DNA of 64,000 bases from contig NZ_JJMN01000074.1 in the NCBI RefSeq assembly GCF_000696385.1, positions 62,001 through 126,000 of the forward strand, given 5' to 3'. The notes beneath the pieces were generated by a model. It had not been told where the DNA came from. It did not search any database and was given only the letters and a program-made list of their open reading frames with translations. This stretch comes from Vibrio metoecus (GTDB taxonomy: Bacteria > Pseudomonadota > Gammaproteobacteria > Enterobacterales > Vibrionaceae). Made by a program: the position numbers and the translations under genes. Numbering within the stretch: the first letter of the stretch is position 1; every line of letters starts with the position of its first letter. This document shows positions 53,641 to 62,986 of this stretch, in pieces.

Positions 53641-54504
53641 TTACAGATTACGCAGGGCGGCGATACGTTTTTCCAATGGTGGGTGAGTCATCATTAATTC
53701 AGACAGAGAGCGTTTACCCGTAATACCAAACGCCATCATCGAACCTTCAAGATGCGATTCTTGACCCATTTTCAACCGCTCCAATGCAGCAATCATCTTG
53801 TGTTTACCAACGAGCTGAGCCGCACCGGCATCGGCATAGAACTCACGACGGCGGCTGTACCACATAGTAATAAAGCTTGCTAGCAAACCAAATACCAGCT
53901 CTAGAGCCATAGAGACCCCAAAGTACACCATCATATTGCTACCTTCACCCTCTTCAGAGTCACGTGAAGCAACGATATTGGCGATAAAACGTGACAGGAA
54001 GATCACGAAGGTATTTACCACGCCTTGCATCAACGTCATGGTCACCATATCACCGTTCGCAATATGGCTGACTTCATGCGCGAGAACCGCTTCCGCTTCA
54101 TCACGCGTCATGTTGTGCAACAAGCCGGTAGAAACCGCGACCAGAGAATCATCACGCTTAGCCCCCGTCGCAAACGCATTCATATCTGGTGCATCGTAAA
54201 TCGCCACCGTTGGCATACCAATACCCGCTTGGCTTGCTTGGCGGCGTACTGTTTCTAATAACCAATGCTCAATTTCATTCCGCGGTGTATCAATGACCAC
54301 ACCACCCACTGAGCGTAGCGCCATACTTTTAGACATCAGCAGTGAAATAAACGCACCACCAAAGCCAAATACCGCCGCCATCACCAACAACCCAGACAAG
54401 CTGCCCGGTTGCATGCCGGTAACAGCATAAACAATATTCAAAACAACACTAAGCACCAATACGACAGCAAGGTTGGTTGCTAAGAATAACAATATACGTT
54501 TCAT
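53641..54504 (-). CDS. htpX: Protease HtpX
   Basis: Inner-membrane zinc metalloprotease for quality control of membrane proteins, usually induced by envelope stress. The 287 residues have two N-terminal helices (7-60), the zinc motif HEVSH in AVLAHEVSHIANGD, two further helices (about 155-215) and EFYADAGAAQLVG with the third zinc ligand. The end THPPLEKRIAALRNL is typical. The frame is intact. Confidence 0.96.
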   Translation of the reverse strand: MKRILLFLATNLAVVLVLSVVLNIVYAVTGMQPGSLSGLLVMAAVFGFGGAFISLLMSKSMALRSVGGVVIDTPRNEIEHWLLETVRRQASQAGIGMPTVAIYDAPDMNAFATGAKRDDSLVAVSTGLLHNMTRDEAEAVLAHEVSHIANGDMVTMTLMQGVVNTFVIFLSRFIANIVASRDSEEGEGSNMMVYFGVSMALELVFGLLASFITMWYSRRREFYADAGAAQLVGKHKMIAALERLKMGQESHLEGSMMAFGITGKRSLSELMMTHPPLEKRIAALRNL

Positions 54505-54759
54505 GACTTACTCTCCGAAGGACACTTCTCAGCTGATGCGATGCGCGACTTTACCACACATCGTTTGTTCTTATTTACAACATATGTTCTTTCATTTGAA
54601 AAACAAGGTTAAGTAGGAAATTGCAACATTTAATGTCTAGCTAACCTAGCTATGGTTTTAAATGAGCAGAGATATAGACTTTGGTCGTATTGAGATAGGC
54701 ATAGCGAAAGAATAGAGTGCGGAAGTCAAAGGAATTTCACCATAAACAAAGGAAAACAC

Positions 54760-54930
54760 ATGGCTGAAGCACATAGCTATCAAATGGCGATTGATTTACT
54801 TTGTTGTCATTTAGGTATCAGTGAACAAGAAGCTCGTACTCAACTCGGATTGGAAGCCAAAGAGCAGACACTGCAACAGCAGATTGTTGAGACTCAACAA
54901 TCCCTGATGGGACTGAGTGCAGAAAAATAA
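54760..54930 (+). CDS. Small hypothetical protein, 56 residues
   Basis: A short open frame with ATG at 54760, an AAAGGAAA ribosome site at the right distance, TAA at 54928-54930 and a strong terminator 15 bases on. The protein is soluble and helical, with a Leu/Cys-rich middle (AIDLLCCHLGISEQEAR) and a Gln/Glu-rich amphipathic C-terminal half. I recognise no family. It stands alone between htpX (divergent) and bioD (convergent). The full set of expression signals makes it likely to be real. Confidence 0.75.
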   Translation: MAEAHSYQMAIDLLCCHLGISEQEARTQLGLEAKEQTLQQQIVETQQSLMGLSAEK

Positions 54931-54944
54931 GCACTTCGGATACT

Positions 54945-54976
54945 AAAAAGGCAGCTCACATATGAGCTGCCTTTTT
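54945..54976. terminator. Terminator between the 56-residue gene and bioD
   Basis: AAAAAGGCAGCTCA and TGAGCTGCCTTTTT pair perfectly over a 4-base loop: a strong bidirectional hairpin between convergent genes. Confidence 0.92.
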
Positions 54977-54996
54977 GTTTTGTCACTTTTCTATAC

Positions 54997-55692
54997 TTAC
55001 GCGGTAGGAGTGACTTCTAACACCTGTTCAAGATGGATGAATTTGCCCAATTCCTGACGCTTCGCGCTCGGCATATAGGGAATTTCACCCAGCTTAGGTG
55101 CACCAATTCGTCCTTCCAGATGTTCAATAATCTCCGCATAATGCTCCGTGCCAGGATTGACTCGGTTAGCAACCCAGCCGATCAACTCAAGGCCATCGGC
55201 ACGAATCGCTTCCGCCGTTAAAATTGCATGGCTCAAGCAACCTAACTTAATTCCAACGACTAAAATCACGGGCAAGCGCTCTTGTTTAACCCAAGTGGAT
55301 AAACAATCAGAATCCGATGTGGGTACTCGCCAACCACCCGCCCCCTCAACTACCACCAACTCCGCATTTTGTTTATGTTTCGCTAGCTTATTGCTCAGCA
55401 ACGCATAATCAATCTCCACATTTTCATGTTTAGCTGCAATGTGAGGAGATGTCGGTAGAGCCAAAGCGTAAGGATTCACATCGTCATACGGCATTGTCAC
55501 GGTTGCTGCTTTCATAAGATGCAAAGCATCTGAATTGCGATAGCCAAATTCCGTTTTATCACTACCCGCCGCCACTGGTTTGTAGCCAATTGTGGCAATA
55601 TTCTGCGCCGCTAGCGCCTGAAGAATCGCTTTTGATGCGACTGTTTTCCCAACGTCGGTATCCGTCCCTGCGATAAAAATAGCATTTCTCAT
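54997..55692 (-). CDS. bioD: Dethiobiotin synthetase
   Basis: ATP-dependent ring closure of DAPA with CO2, the next-to-last step of biotin synthesis. The P-loop is IAGTDTDVGKTV, VVEGAGGW carries metal-binding residues, and VVGIKLGCLSHAILTAEAI is typical. The 231-residue form starts at the ATG at 55692 (MRNAIFIAG), which overlaps the bioC stop as ATGA; the longer open frame has no support. It is the last gene of the bioBFCD operon. Confidence 0.95.
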   Translation of the reverse strand: MRNAIFIAGTDTDVGKTVASKAILQALAAQNIATIGYKPVAAGSDKTEFGYRNSDALHLMKAATVTMPYDDVNPYALALPTSPHIAAKHENVEIDYALLSNKLAKHKQNAELVVVEGAGGWRVPTSDSDCLSTWVKQERLPVILVVGIKLGCLSHAILTAEAIRADGLELIGWVANRVNPGTEHYAEIIEHLEGRIGAPKLGEIPYMPSAKRQELGKFIHLEQVLEVTPTA

Positions 55693-56492
55693 CGGTGAAT
55701 AACCCCTAAACAAACTTGATATGTGGCAGGCACAAGACCCTGTTGGTTACGAAATGATTGGTAGGCCAACTCAACTTTTGCCAACGTTCGGCGACTGATC
55801 AGCCCCGTTGAACGCCCATTGACATGATTAGCACCGATCCCTTTTAGATCGCGCATCAGTGCGAAGGCTGTCTCATACCAAACGGTGATTGGCGCTAAGT
55901 CTAAGTGATGTTGCGCACACTCGGCTTGCGCTAACGCAATTTTTACCTGATTGATGGAAATGAACTGATTGATATGACGATGGTGATCAACACTTCGCCA
56001 AGCCTCTTGTAGCTCAAACAAGGAGCCATCGAGCAAGGTCGAAACAAAGGCTTGACCTTGTGGTTTGAGTACACGACGGATCTCGCCCAGCGGCAAAGAT
56101 AAATCTTCACACCATTGCAGCGCTAAGCTAGAAAACACCAAATCGAAACTGGCTGGTGTGAAAGGCAGTTGCTCGGCATCCGCTAACTGGTAATGCATAC
56201 CCTCATCGCCACACCGTTGCTTTGCTTGTTCAAGCATGGCTAAAGAAATATCGGCGCATACCACCTGCGCACCACGTTCACGCAGTAACGCAGAAAAATA
56301 CCCCGTTCCGCAACCGAGATCGAGAACCAACAAGCCATCCATTCGACTCGGCATTTTATCGAGTAATCGCAATCCAACATCGCGCTGAAAGGCCGCATGT
56401 TGATCATAGTGCTCGGCGGCTTTGCCGAAAGCTTGAGCAATGGCACTTTTATCTTTCAGCTCTGTATAAAGTTCGCAAGCGATCATACTCAT
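55689..56492 (-). CDS. bioC: Malonyl-ACP O-methyltransferase BioC
   Basis: SAM-dependent methylation of malonyl-ACP to start the pimeloyl chain of biotin. 267 residues with KSAIAQAFGKAAEHYDQHA at the start, the SAM loop VLDLGCGTGYFSALL, SSLALQWCEDL and RRVLKPQGQAFVSTLL. It overlaps bioF by four bases and bioD by four bases. No bioH is seen here, so the esterase step must be coded elsewhere. Confidence 0.94.
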   Translation of the reverse strand: MSMIACELYTELKDKSAIAQAFGKAAEHYDQHAAFQRDVGLRLLDKMPSRMDGLLVLDLGCGTGYFSALLRERGAQVVCADISLAMLEQAKQRCGDEGMHYQLADAEQLPFTPASFDLVFSSLALQWCEDLSLPLGEIRRVLKPQGQAFVSTLLDGSLFELQEAWRSVDHHRHINQFISINQVKIALAQAECAQHHLDLAPITVWYETAFALMRDLKGIGANHVNGRSTGLISRRTLAKVELAYQSFRNQQGLVPATYQVCLGVIHR

Positions 56493-57640
56493 GCGCGCTT
56501 CTCCATCACTCTTTGTAACTGTTCAGCCAGATAGCGGACTTGTTGCTTTGAGTGTGCTGCTGTCAAGGTAATGCGTAATCGCGCGCTACCGACAGGCACA
56601 GTCGGTGGACGGATTGCTCCGACCCAAATACCTTGTTGCTTCAGTTGATGGGATGCCGCCATTGCTTGCTCGCTGCTGCCTAATAACCAAGGTTTGATTG
56701 GCGTTGACGTCGACACATAACCCGGCGTGTCACTACACCATTCATCAAAACACACCATCAGCTCAGCCAGTTTTTCTCTACGCCAAGACTGGCTTTGGAT
56801 CATCCGCGCAGCATGAGTCAGAGCATGTGCTTGCGCGGGAGGTATTGCCGTTGAGTAGACATGGTGACGAGCAAACTGAGTCAGATAATCGCCAACTTGT
56901 GCATCACACAACACCGCCGCCCCAGCTAACCCAAAGGCTTTACCAAACGTGACGACAAGAATATCGGGATGAACACCTGCCGCTTGGCAGCTACCCGCTC
57001 CATTCTCCCCAAGCACGCCAATGCCATGCGCATCATCCACCATCAACCACGCGCGCTGTTTCAGCGCAGCCACGATTTGTGCTAAAGGTGCGCAATCGCC
57101 ATCCATGCTAAACACCCCTTCCGTCACCACTAAGCTGTTGCTCTGCTCATTCAGTAATTGGCGAAGATGATCTGTATCATTGTGCTTAAAGCGTTTCATG
57201 GTGGCAGGACTTAACATACCCGCTTCCATCAAGGAGGCATGATTCAGTTTGTCTTGCAGCAGCAAGTCTTCTTTTTCGAGCAAAGTAAACAACAGGGCTT
57301 GATTGGCACTAAAGCCTGAACTGAACAAAATCGCCCGCTCGTAACCAAGCCAGTGACACAACTCATGCTCTAACTCAGCATGGGCGGAGCTAAAACCAGT
57401 CACCATCGGCGAAGCGCCACTGCCTGCGCCAAAGCGCGCCAGACCTGTTTGCCAAGCCTGCACTAACTCAGCATCACTGGCTAAACCAAGGTAATCGTTG
57501 CTTGAGAAGTTCAGGTAAGTACGATCTTGCTGAATCAGTTCCCCTTGTGAGCTTCGCTCTAAAAGCTGAAGACGGCGAGTCAGCCCTGAATGTTCACGCT
57601 CATTCAGAGCTTGCTCAATCCGCGATTTAAAGTGCGGCAT
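56489..57640 (-). CDS. bioF: 8-amino-7-oxononanoate synthase
   Basis: PLP enzyme joining pimeloyl-ACP (or CoA) with alanine. The protein is 383 residues. FSSNDYLGLASD, GSGASPMVTGF, the substrate-site DDAHGIGVLGENG, and VTFGKAFGLAGAAV with the PLP lysine are visible. ATG codons at 57640 and 57643 lie inside the last codons of bioB, so translation is coupled; the start MPHFKSRIEQAL was chosen. Confidence 0.95.
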   Translation of the reverse strand: MPHFKSRIEQALNEREHSGLTRRLQLLERSSQGELIQQDRTYLNFSSNDYLGLASDAELVQAWQTGLARFGAGSGASPMVTGFSSAHAELEHELCHWLGYERAILFSSGFSANQALLFTLLEKEDLLLQDKLNHASLMEAGMLSPATMKRFKHNDTDHLRQLLNEQSNSLVVTEGVFSMDGDCAPLAQIVAALKQRAWLMVDDAHGIGVLGENGAGSCQAAGVHPDILVVTFGKAFGLAGAAVLCDAQVGDYLTQFARHHVYSTAIPPAQAHALTHAARMIQSQSWRREKLAELMVCFDEWCSDTPGYVSTSTPIKPWLLGSSEQAMAASHQLKQQGIWVGAIRPPTVPVGSARLRITLTAAHSKQQVRYLAEQLQRVMEKRA

Positions 57641-58681
57641 CATAGAATAAATCGTCAGCGGTTGGGCGAGCGGCTACCCGTTCAACGACACGATCCAGCA
57701 ATTCATTTTCCGTGATTTCATCGGGCTTTTGCGCCACTTGTTCGCGGTTAATTCCTAGCTTTTTAAACAGCAGCATATCGCTGTCTTCCGCTGGGTTGGG
57801 GGTGGTCAGCAGTTTGCAACCGTAGAAAATCGAATTGGCTCCGGCCATAAAGCACAGCGCTTGCATCTGCTCATTCATCTTCTCGCGTCCGGCTGAAAGA
57901 CGAACCGCGGATTTCGGCATCATAATGCGTGCTACCGCAATCAAACGCACAAAATCGAAGGGTTCCACATCATCTACTTGTTCCAGTGGCGTACCTTTCA
58001 CTTTGACTAGCATGTTGATCGGTACACTTTCAGGATGGGTCGATAAGTTCGCCAGCTCAACCAATAACCCAGCGCGGTCATTGGTGCTTTCACCCATGCC
58101 GATAATGCCACCCGAGCAGATCTTCATCCCGGCATCACGGACGTGCGACAAGGTATCTAGGCGATCTTGGTATGTTCGTGTGGTGATGATGTTGCCGTAA
58201 AATTCCGGAGACGGTGTCAAGGTTGTGGTTGTAATTAATCTAACCCCGCTTGCGCCAATTGCTGCGCTTGATCTGGCGTTAGCATGCCCAATGTCATACA
58301 GGTTTCTAGCCCCATATCCTTCACGCCGCGGATCATCTCTTTGAGCAGCGGCATATCACGCTCTTTCGGATTCTTCCACGCCGCGCCCATACAAAAACGG
58401 GTCGAACCTGAAGTTTTGGCTTTTTGCGCCGCATCCAACACGCGCTCGACTTCCATCAAACGCTCTTTATCTACATCCGTGCGGTAATGGGCACTTTGCG
58501 GACAATATTTGCAATCTTCCGGGCAGGCACCGGTTTTGATCGACAGCAGTGTGCTGACCTGCACATGGTTGTGCGGATGATGAAGACGATGCACCTGCTG
58601 CGCTTCAAACAGCAGATCCATAAAAGGTTTATCCAGTAACGCTTTAACCTCAGCGACCGTCCAGTTATGACGAACTTCCAC
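57627..58681 (-). pseudogene. bioB: Biotin synthase BioB, two insertions near 58212 and 58236
   Basis: Radical SAM enzyme that inserts sulfur into dethiobiotin. The cluster-binding motif GACPEDCKYCPQS is in the first frame, which stops after QAGLD at 58235. The rest (SPEFYGNIITTRTYQDRL and on) continues two frames away. Removing one base at about 58236 and one at 58212 restores GLDYYNHNLDTSPEFYGN and gives 350 residues, the normal BioB length, as one gene. Two single-base insertions 24 bases apart in an otherwise perfect enzyme indicate bad sequence. It heads the bioBFCD operon. Confidence 0.93.
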
Positions 58682-58720
58682 GTGTAATCCTTATTGGGGT
58701 TATTGGTTTTATGCTTGGCT

Positions 58721-58748
58721 AGTCTACTGACAGGCGTTAGACTGTCAA
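58721..58748 (-). promoter_or_regulatory. bioB promoter
   Basis: On the minus strand a perfect TTGACA (58743-58748) and TAGACT (58721-58726) are 16 bases apart. The -35 box lies inside the BirA operator. Confidence 0.7.
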
Positions 58749-58774
58749 CAACAAGAAAATCACAAGGTTTACAT
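58742..58774. promoter_or_regulatory. BirA (biotin repressor) operator
   Basis: CTGTCAACA (58742-58750) and GGTTTACAT (58766-58774) are separated by 15 bases, close to the BirA operator TTGTAAACC-N15-GGTTTACAA. It lies between divergent bioA and bioB, overlapping both promoters, so biotinyl-AMP-bound BirA can shut both operons. Confidence 0.88.
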
Positions 58775-58807
58775 GTGATTATTAATTAATCTTATATTGA
58801 TTTTGGA

Positions 58808-60094
58808 ATGATGATGGATTTAGCCTTCGACCGTTGCCACATCTGGCATCCCTACACTTCGACCCTGACACCTCTGACCTGTTACCCCGTGAGTCGAGCC
58901 GATGGCGTAATGATCACACTTGAAGATGGGCGCAGCTTAGTCGACGGCATGTCCTCTTGGTGGGCAGCGATCCACGGTTACAATCACCCCAAACTCAATC
59001 AAGCGGCGCACCAGCAAATCGAGCAGATGTCACACATCATGTTTGGTGGCTTAACTCATCAACCGGCGATTGAGCTTTGCCAAAAGCTGCTCAAACTCGC
59101 GCCCAACAATTTACAGCAAGTGTTTCTCGCCGATTCGGGTTCGGTTGCGGTTGAAGTCAGCCTGAAAATGGCGTTGCAGTATTGGCACAGCAAAGGCCAA
59201 CCCAGAGCAAAGTTTCTCACCCTACGACACGGCTATCACGGCGATACCTTTGCGGCGATGTCAGTGACCGATCCAGATAACTCCATGCACAGCCTTTACA
59301 AGGGTTTTCTGCCCGAGCATATTTTCGCTAATTCGCCAGAAGGTGGATTTTTTGATGCGTGGGATGAGCGTGATATTGCCGATTTTCGTCACAAATTGGC
59401 TGAACATCACCACCAGATTGCCGCCGTAATTCTTGAGCCTATCGTGCAAGGGGCTGGCGGTATGCGCATCTATCACCCCGAGTTTTTACGCCAAGTTAGA
59501 GCTTTGTGTGATGAATTTGGTGTGCTGCTGATTTTGGATGAGATTGCGACCGGCTTTGGCCGCACAGGCAAACTCTTTGCCTGTGAACATGCAGGAGTTC
59601 AGCCAGATATTCTCTGTGTGGGCAAAGCGCTGACTGGCGGATACATGACACTGTCAGCCACTCTCACCACCAAACAAGTGGCCGATACTGTGTGTGCGGG
59701 AGAAGCCGGTTGCTTCATGCATGGCCCGACTTTTATGGGCAATCCGCTGGCTTGTGCGGTAGCAAGCGCGAGTTTATCGCTGATTGAGCAAGGCGATTGG
59801 CAACAGCAAGTCGCGGACATTGAAGCGTTTTTTGCCGAACATCTACCTAAACTCAATAATTTTTCACTGGTGAAACAAACTCGTTGGCTAGGCGCGATTG
59901 GTGTGGTGGAGACACATTTTCCGGTCAATATGGAGGTGATTCAGGCTCTCTTTGTGGAGCATGGGGTTTGGATCCGCCCCTTTGGTCGGTTGATTTACCT
60001 GATGCCACCCTATATTAGTCAACCTGGACATCTGCAAAAGCTGGTGGATGCAATGGCAACCGCGTTAAGCCAACCAAACTGCTTTAAACAATAG
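58808..60094 (+). CDS. bioA: Adenosylmethionine-8-amino-7-oxononanoate aminotransferase
   Basis: PLP class III aminotransferase that uses SAM as amino donor to form DAPA in biotin synthesis. The 428 residues start DLAFDRCHIWHPYTS. DGMSSWWAAIHGYNHP, LADSGSVAVEVSLKMALQ, DEIATGFGRTGKLF and GKALTGGYMTLSATL (PLP lysine) agree with E. coli BioA. Three ATG codons occur in a row at 58808, 58811 and 58814; the first is given. It is divergent from bioB across the BirA operator. Confidence 0.96.
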   Translation: MMMDLAFDRCHIWHPYTSTLTPLTCYPVSRADGVMITLEDGRSLVDGMSSWWAAIHGYNHPKLNQAAHQQIEQMSHIMFGGLTHQPAIELCQKLLKLAPNNLQQVFLADSGSVAVEVSLKMALQYWHSKGQPRAKFLTLRHGYHGDTFAAMSVTDPDNSMHSLYKGFLPEHIFANSPEGGFFDAWDERDIADFRHKLAEHHHQIAAVILEPIVQGAGGMRIYHPEFLRQVRALCDEFGVLLILDEIATGFGRTGKLFACEHAGVQPDILCVGKALTGGYMTLSATLTTKQVADTVCAGEAGCFMHGPTFMGNPLACAVASASLSLIEQGDWQQQVADIEAFFAEHLPKLNNFSLVKQTRWLGAIGVVETHFPVNMEVIQALFVEHGVWIRPFGRLIYLMPPYISQPGHLQKLVDAMATALSQPNCFKQ

Positions 60095-60121
60095 ACAATA
60101 TGCTGCGCAACAAACGACAAG

Positions 60122-60153
60122 CATAAAAAAGCCGACATCACGTCGGCTTTTTT
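60122..60153. terminator. Terminator between bioA and serS
   Basis: AAAAAAGCCGAC and GTCGGCTTTTTT pair around a short loop, with A-run and T-run on either side, between convergent genes. Confidence 0.92.
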
Positions 60154-60201
60154 CATTCTTATGCGCTTTGAGCGCTAATTTCCCTTTAAAGGAAAACGGG
60201 A

Positions 60202-61509
60202 TTAACCGATATGGGTTAAACCGCCCATGTACTTTTGTAGTACCGCAGGAATCGCAATGCGACCATCGGCTTCTTGGTAGTTTTCCAAAATCGCGACCAT
60301 GGTACGACCCACTGCCAGACCAGAGCCGTTCAGCGTGTGCACCAACTCAGGTTTCTTCTCACCTTTGCGGCGGAAACGCGCTTGCATACGACGCGCTTGG
60401 AAATCCCACATGTTTGAACAAGAAGAGATTTCACGGTATGTCTTTTGCGCTGGAACCCAAACTTCCAAGTCGTAAGTTTTGCACGAGCCAAAGCCCATGT
60501 CGCCCGTACACAGAATCACTTTGCGGTAAGGCAGCTCCAGCAGTTGCAGAACTTTTTCTGCGTGACCAGTCAACTCTTCCAATGCCGCCATAGAATCTTC
60601 AGGGCGAGTGATTTGTACCAGTTCCACTTTGTCAAACTGGTGCATACGGATCAGACCACGAGTATCACGACCATAAGAACCCGCCTCAGAGCGGAAACAA
60701 GGCGTGTGTGCGGTCATTTTCAGAGGCAGTTCAGCTTCATCCAAAATGGTGTCGCGCACTAAGTTCGTCACTGGCACTTCCGCAGTTGGGATCAGTGACA
60801 GACGGCGTGGCTCTTCATCACTGGCTTTCTCAGTCAGAGGCTCCGTGTGGAATAGATCTTGACCAAATTTTGGTAATTGGCCTGTACCGAACAGCGTTTC
60901 TGCGTTCACTAAGTAAGGCACATACAGCTCGGTGTAACCGTGCTGATCGGTATGCAGATCCAGCATGAACTGTGCGATAGCACGGTGCAAGCGAGCAAAT
61001 TGACCTTTCATCACCACAAAACGCGCACCAGTGATCTTGGTTGCGCTAGCGAAATCCAGACCATCACCCATTTCACCCAAATCCACATGATCTTTCACTT
61101 CAAAATCATAAGTTTTTGGTGTACCCCAACGAGAAACTTCAACATTCTCACTGTCGTCTTTACCGTTTGGTACGGCATCGTCTGGAATGTTAGGCACGGT
61201 TTGAGTGATCGTATCCAACTGCGCCATGACCGCATCCAACTCAACTTTTTTCGCATCCAGATCGTCACCCAAAGTGCCGATTTGTTGCTTAACCGCTTCT
61301 GCGCCCGCTTTGTCGCCAGACGCCATCAGTTGACCGATTTGCTTGGAGATGGAGTTACGCGTGGATTGTAAATTCTCAACTTCTACTTGAATGGACTTAC
61401 GTTGTTCTTCAAGAGTACGGATAGTCTCCACGTCGAGTTTAAAACCGCGACGTGCCAATTTTGCAGCTGTTTCGTCCAGCTCAGTACGAAGTAATTTAGA
61501 ATCCAGCAT
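60202..61509 (-). CDS. serS: Serine--tRNA ligase
   Basis: Class II synthetase that charges tRNA-Ser (and tRNA-Sec). The 435 residues begin with the long N-terminal coiled-coil arm (about 1-110) that holds the tRNA variable arm. The catalytic core shows TAEVPVTNLVRD, motif 2 PCFRSEAGSYGRDTRGLIRMHQF and motif 3 in NGSGLAVGRTMVAILENYQ. The start MLDSKLLRTELDETA is canonical. Confidence 0.97.
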   Translation of the reverse strand: MLDSKLLRTELDETAAKLARRGFKLDVETIRTLEEQRKSIQVEVENLQSTRNSISKQIGQLMASGDKAGAEAVKQQIGTLGDDLDAKKVELDAVMAQLDTITQTVPNIPDDAVPNGKDDSENVEVSRWGTPKTYDFEVKDHVDLGEMGDGLDFASATKITGARFVVMKGQFARLHRAIAQFMLDLHTDQHGYTELYVPYLVNAETLFGTGQLPKFGQDLFHTEPLTEKASDEEPRRLSLIPTAEVPVTNLVRDTILDEAELPLKMTAHTPCFRSEAGSYGRDTRGLIRMHQFDKVELVQITRPEDSMAALEELTGHAEKVLQLLELPYRKVILCTGDMGFGSCKTYDLEVWVPAQKTYREISSCSNMWDFQARRMQARFRRKGEKKPELVHTLNGSGLAVGRTMVAILENYQEADGRIAIPAVLQKYMGGLTHIG

Positions 61510-61612
61510 TGCTAATCCTATGCTTTAAGAGTTGCGAGAAAGCGCGTGTGCTTCCTTTTTAGCCAGAGCCACGCGTATTGAAATTTACCCTGCCAAAGAT
61601 AACCAAAAGGCA

Positions 61613-62971
61613 CTACTTTTCATAGCGCTTTTGTGGGCTTTTTGCGTTCAAATCCGCCAGATACGCTAACTTTTCAGCAATCTTAGTTTCTAGCCCGCGT
61701 TGAGTAGGCTGATAGTAGCGAGTTCCACTCATTTCTGGTGGGAAATAGCACTCCCCTGCAGCATAAGCGCCCGGTTCATCATGGGCGTAACGGTATTCCT
61801 CACCATAACCGAGATCTTTCATCAATCGCGTTGGGGCATTACGCAGATGCGGCGGTACTTCAAACTCAGGCAGATTATGCGCATCCGACAGCGCTTGTTT
61901 CCACGCGGTGTACACCGCATTGCTTTTCGGTGCGCAGGCGAGGTAGACAATCGCTTGAGCAATCGCGCGCTCGCCTTCTGCAGGCCCCACGCGGGTAAAG
62001 CAATCCCATGCAGAAAGCGCCACTTGCATGCCCCGCGGGTCGGCATTACCAACATCTTCAGAGGCAATCGCGAGCAGACGGCGCGCGATATACAAAGGGT
62101 CACAGCCTGCGGAAATCATCCGCGCCGCCCAATACAGAGCCGCATCGGGATCAGAACCTCGAATCGACTTGTGTACAGCGGAAATCAGGTCATACCAAAT
62201 ATCGCCCTTGTTATCAAAGCGCGACACTTTTTCACCAGCGACCTCAGCCAATAAAGGCAGATCAATCTGCTTGCGTCCCTGATCATCTTCGCGAGCCATG
62301 TCGTACAGCAGCTCAAGATAATTGAGCGACATGCGCGCATCGCCATTGACCAGTTCGGCTAGGCGATCCAACACGTTATCAGCAAATACCGCCGCCACTT
62401 TGCCAAGCCCGCGTTCAGTATCGGCAATCGCTTGATGCAGAGCTTGCAGAATTTCTTGTTGATTGAGTGAGGTGAGCTTATAAACCCGCGCGCGGGAAAG
62501 CAGCGCGTTATTAAGCTCAAAAGAAGGGTTTTCCGTGGTTGCGCCAATAAAAGTGACCGTACCGTCTTCAATATGCGGCAAAAACGCATCTTGCTGCGAT
62601 TTATTAAAGCGATGGACTTCGTCGACAAACAAAATAGTGCGTCGACCACTGAGTTTGTTATCACGCGCTTTTTCGATCGCGGCACGGATCTCTTTGACTC
62701 CGGACGTCACCGCCGACACGCGTTCTACTTCCGCATTCGCGTAGTTAGCAGCCACTTCAGCTAAGGTGGTTTTTCCAGTGCCCGGAGGGCCCCAAAGAAT
62801 CATCGAGTGAATATGCCCCGCCTCTAATGCACGGCGCAATGGTTTTCCCGGTCCTAAGATGTGTTGCTGACCAATATACTGCTCCACGGTTTGTGGGCGC
62901 ATACGGGCAGCTAACGGACGAAAATCTTCGTCGCCGGAAAAATCTAAGCTGTAATTACTCACTCGACTCAC
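61613..62971 (-). CDS. rarA: Replication-associated recombination protein RarA (MgsA)
   Basis: AAA+ ATPase acting at stalled forks. The 452 residues show RMRPQTVEQYIGQQHILGPGKPLRRAL at the start, Walker A GPPGTGKTTLAE, Walker B LFVDEVHRFNK, sensor 1 IGATTENPSFELN and the C-terminal SDPDAALYWAARMI tetramerisation domain. It lies 15 bases after lolA and is very probably cotranscribed with it, as in many gamma-proteobacteria. Confidence 0.95.
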   Translation of the reverse strand: MSRVSNYSLDFSGDEDFRPLAARMRPQTVEQYIGQQHILGPGKPLRRALEAGHIHSMILWGPPGTGKTTLAEVAANYANAEVERVSAVTSGVKEIRAAIEKARDNKLSGRRTILFVDEVHRFNKSQQDAFLPHIEDGTVTFIGATTENPSFELNNALLSRARVYKLTSLNQQEILQALHQAIADTERGLGKVAAVFADNVLDRLAELVNGDARMSLNYLELLYDMAREDDQGRKQIDLPLLAEVAGEKVSRFDNKGDIWYDLISAVHKSIRGSDPDAALYWAARMISAGCDPLYIARRLLAIASEDVGNADPRGMQVALSAWDCFTRVGPAEGERAIAQAIVYLACAPKSNAVYTAWKQALSDAHNLPEFEVPPHLRNAPTRLMKDLGYGEEYRYAHDEPGAYAAGECYFPPEMSGTRYYQPTQRGLETKIAEKLAYLADLNAKSPQKRYEK

Positions 62972-62986
62972 TTCCTCGGTGCTGAT

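Noticed and set aside
61700..62254. A 184-codon open frame on the plus strand
   Set aside because: It lies wholly opposite rarA, is rich in Arg and His as antisense shadows are, and has no ribosome site.
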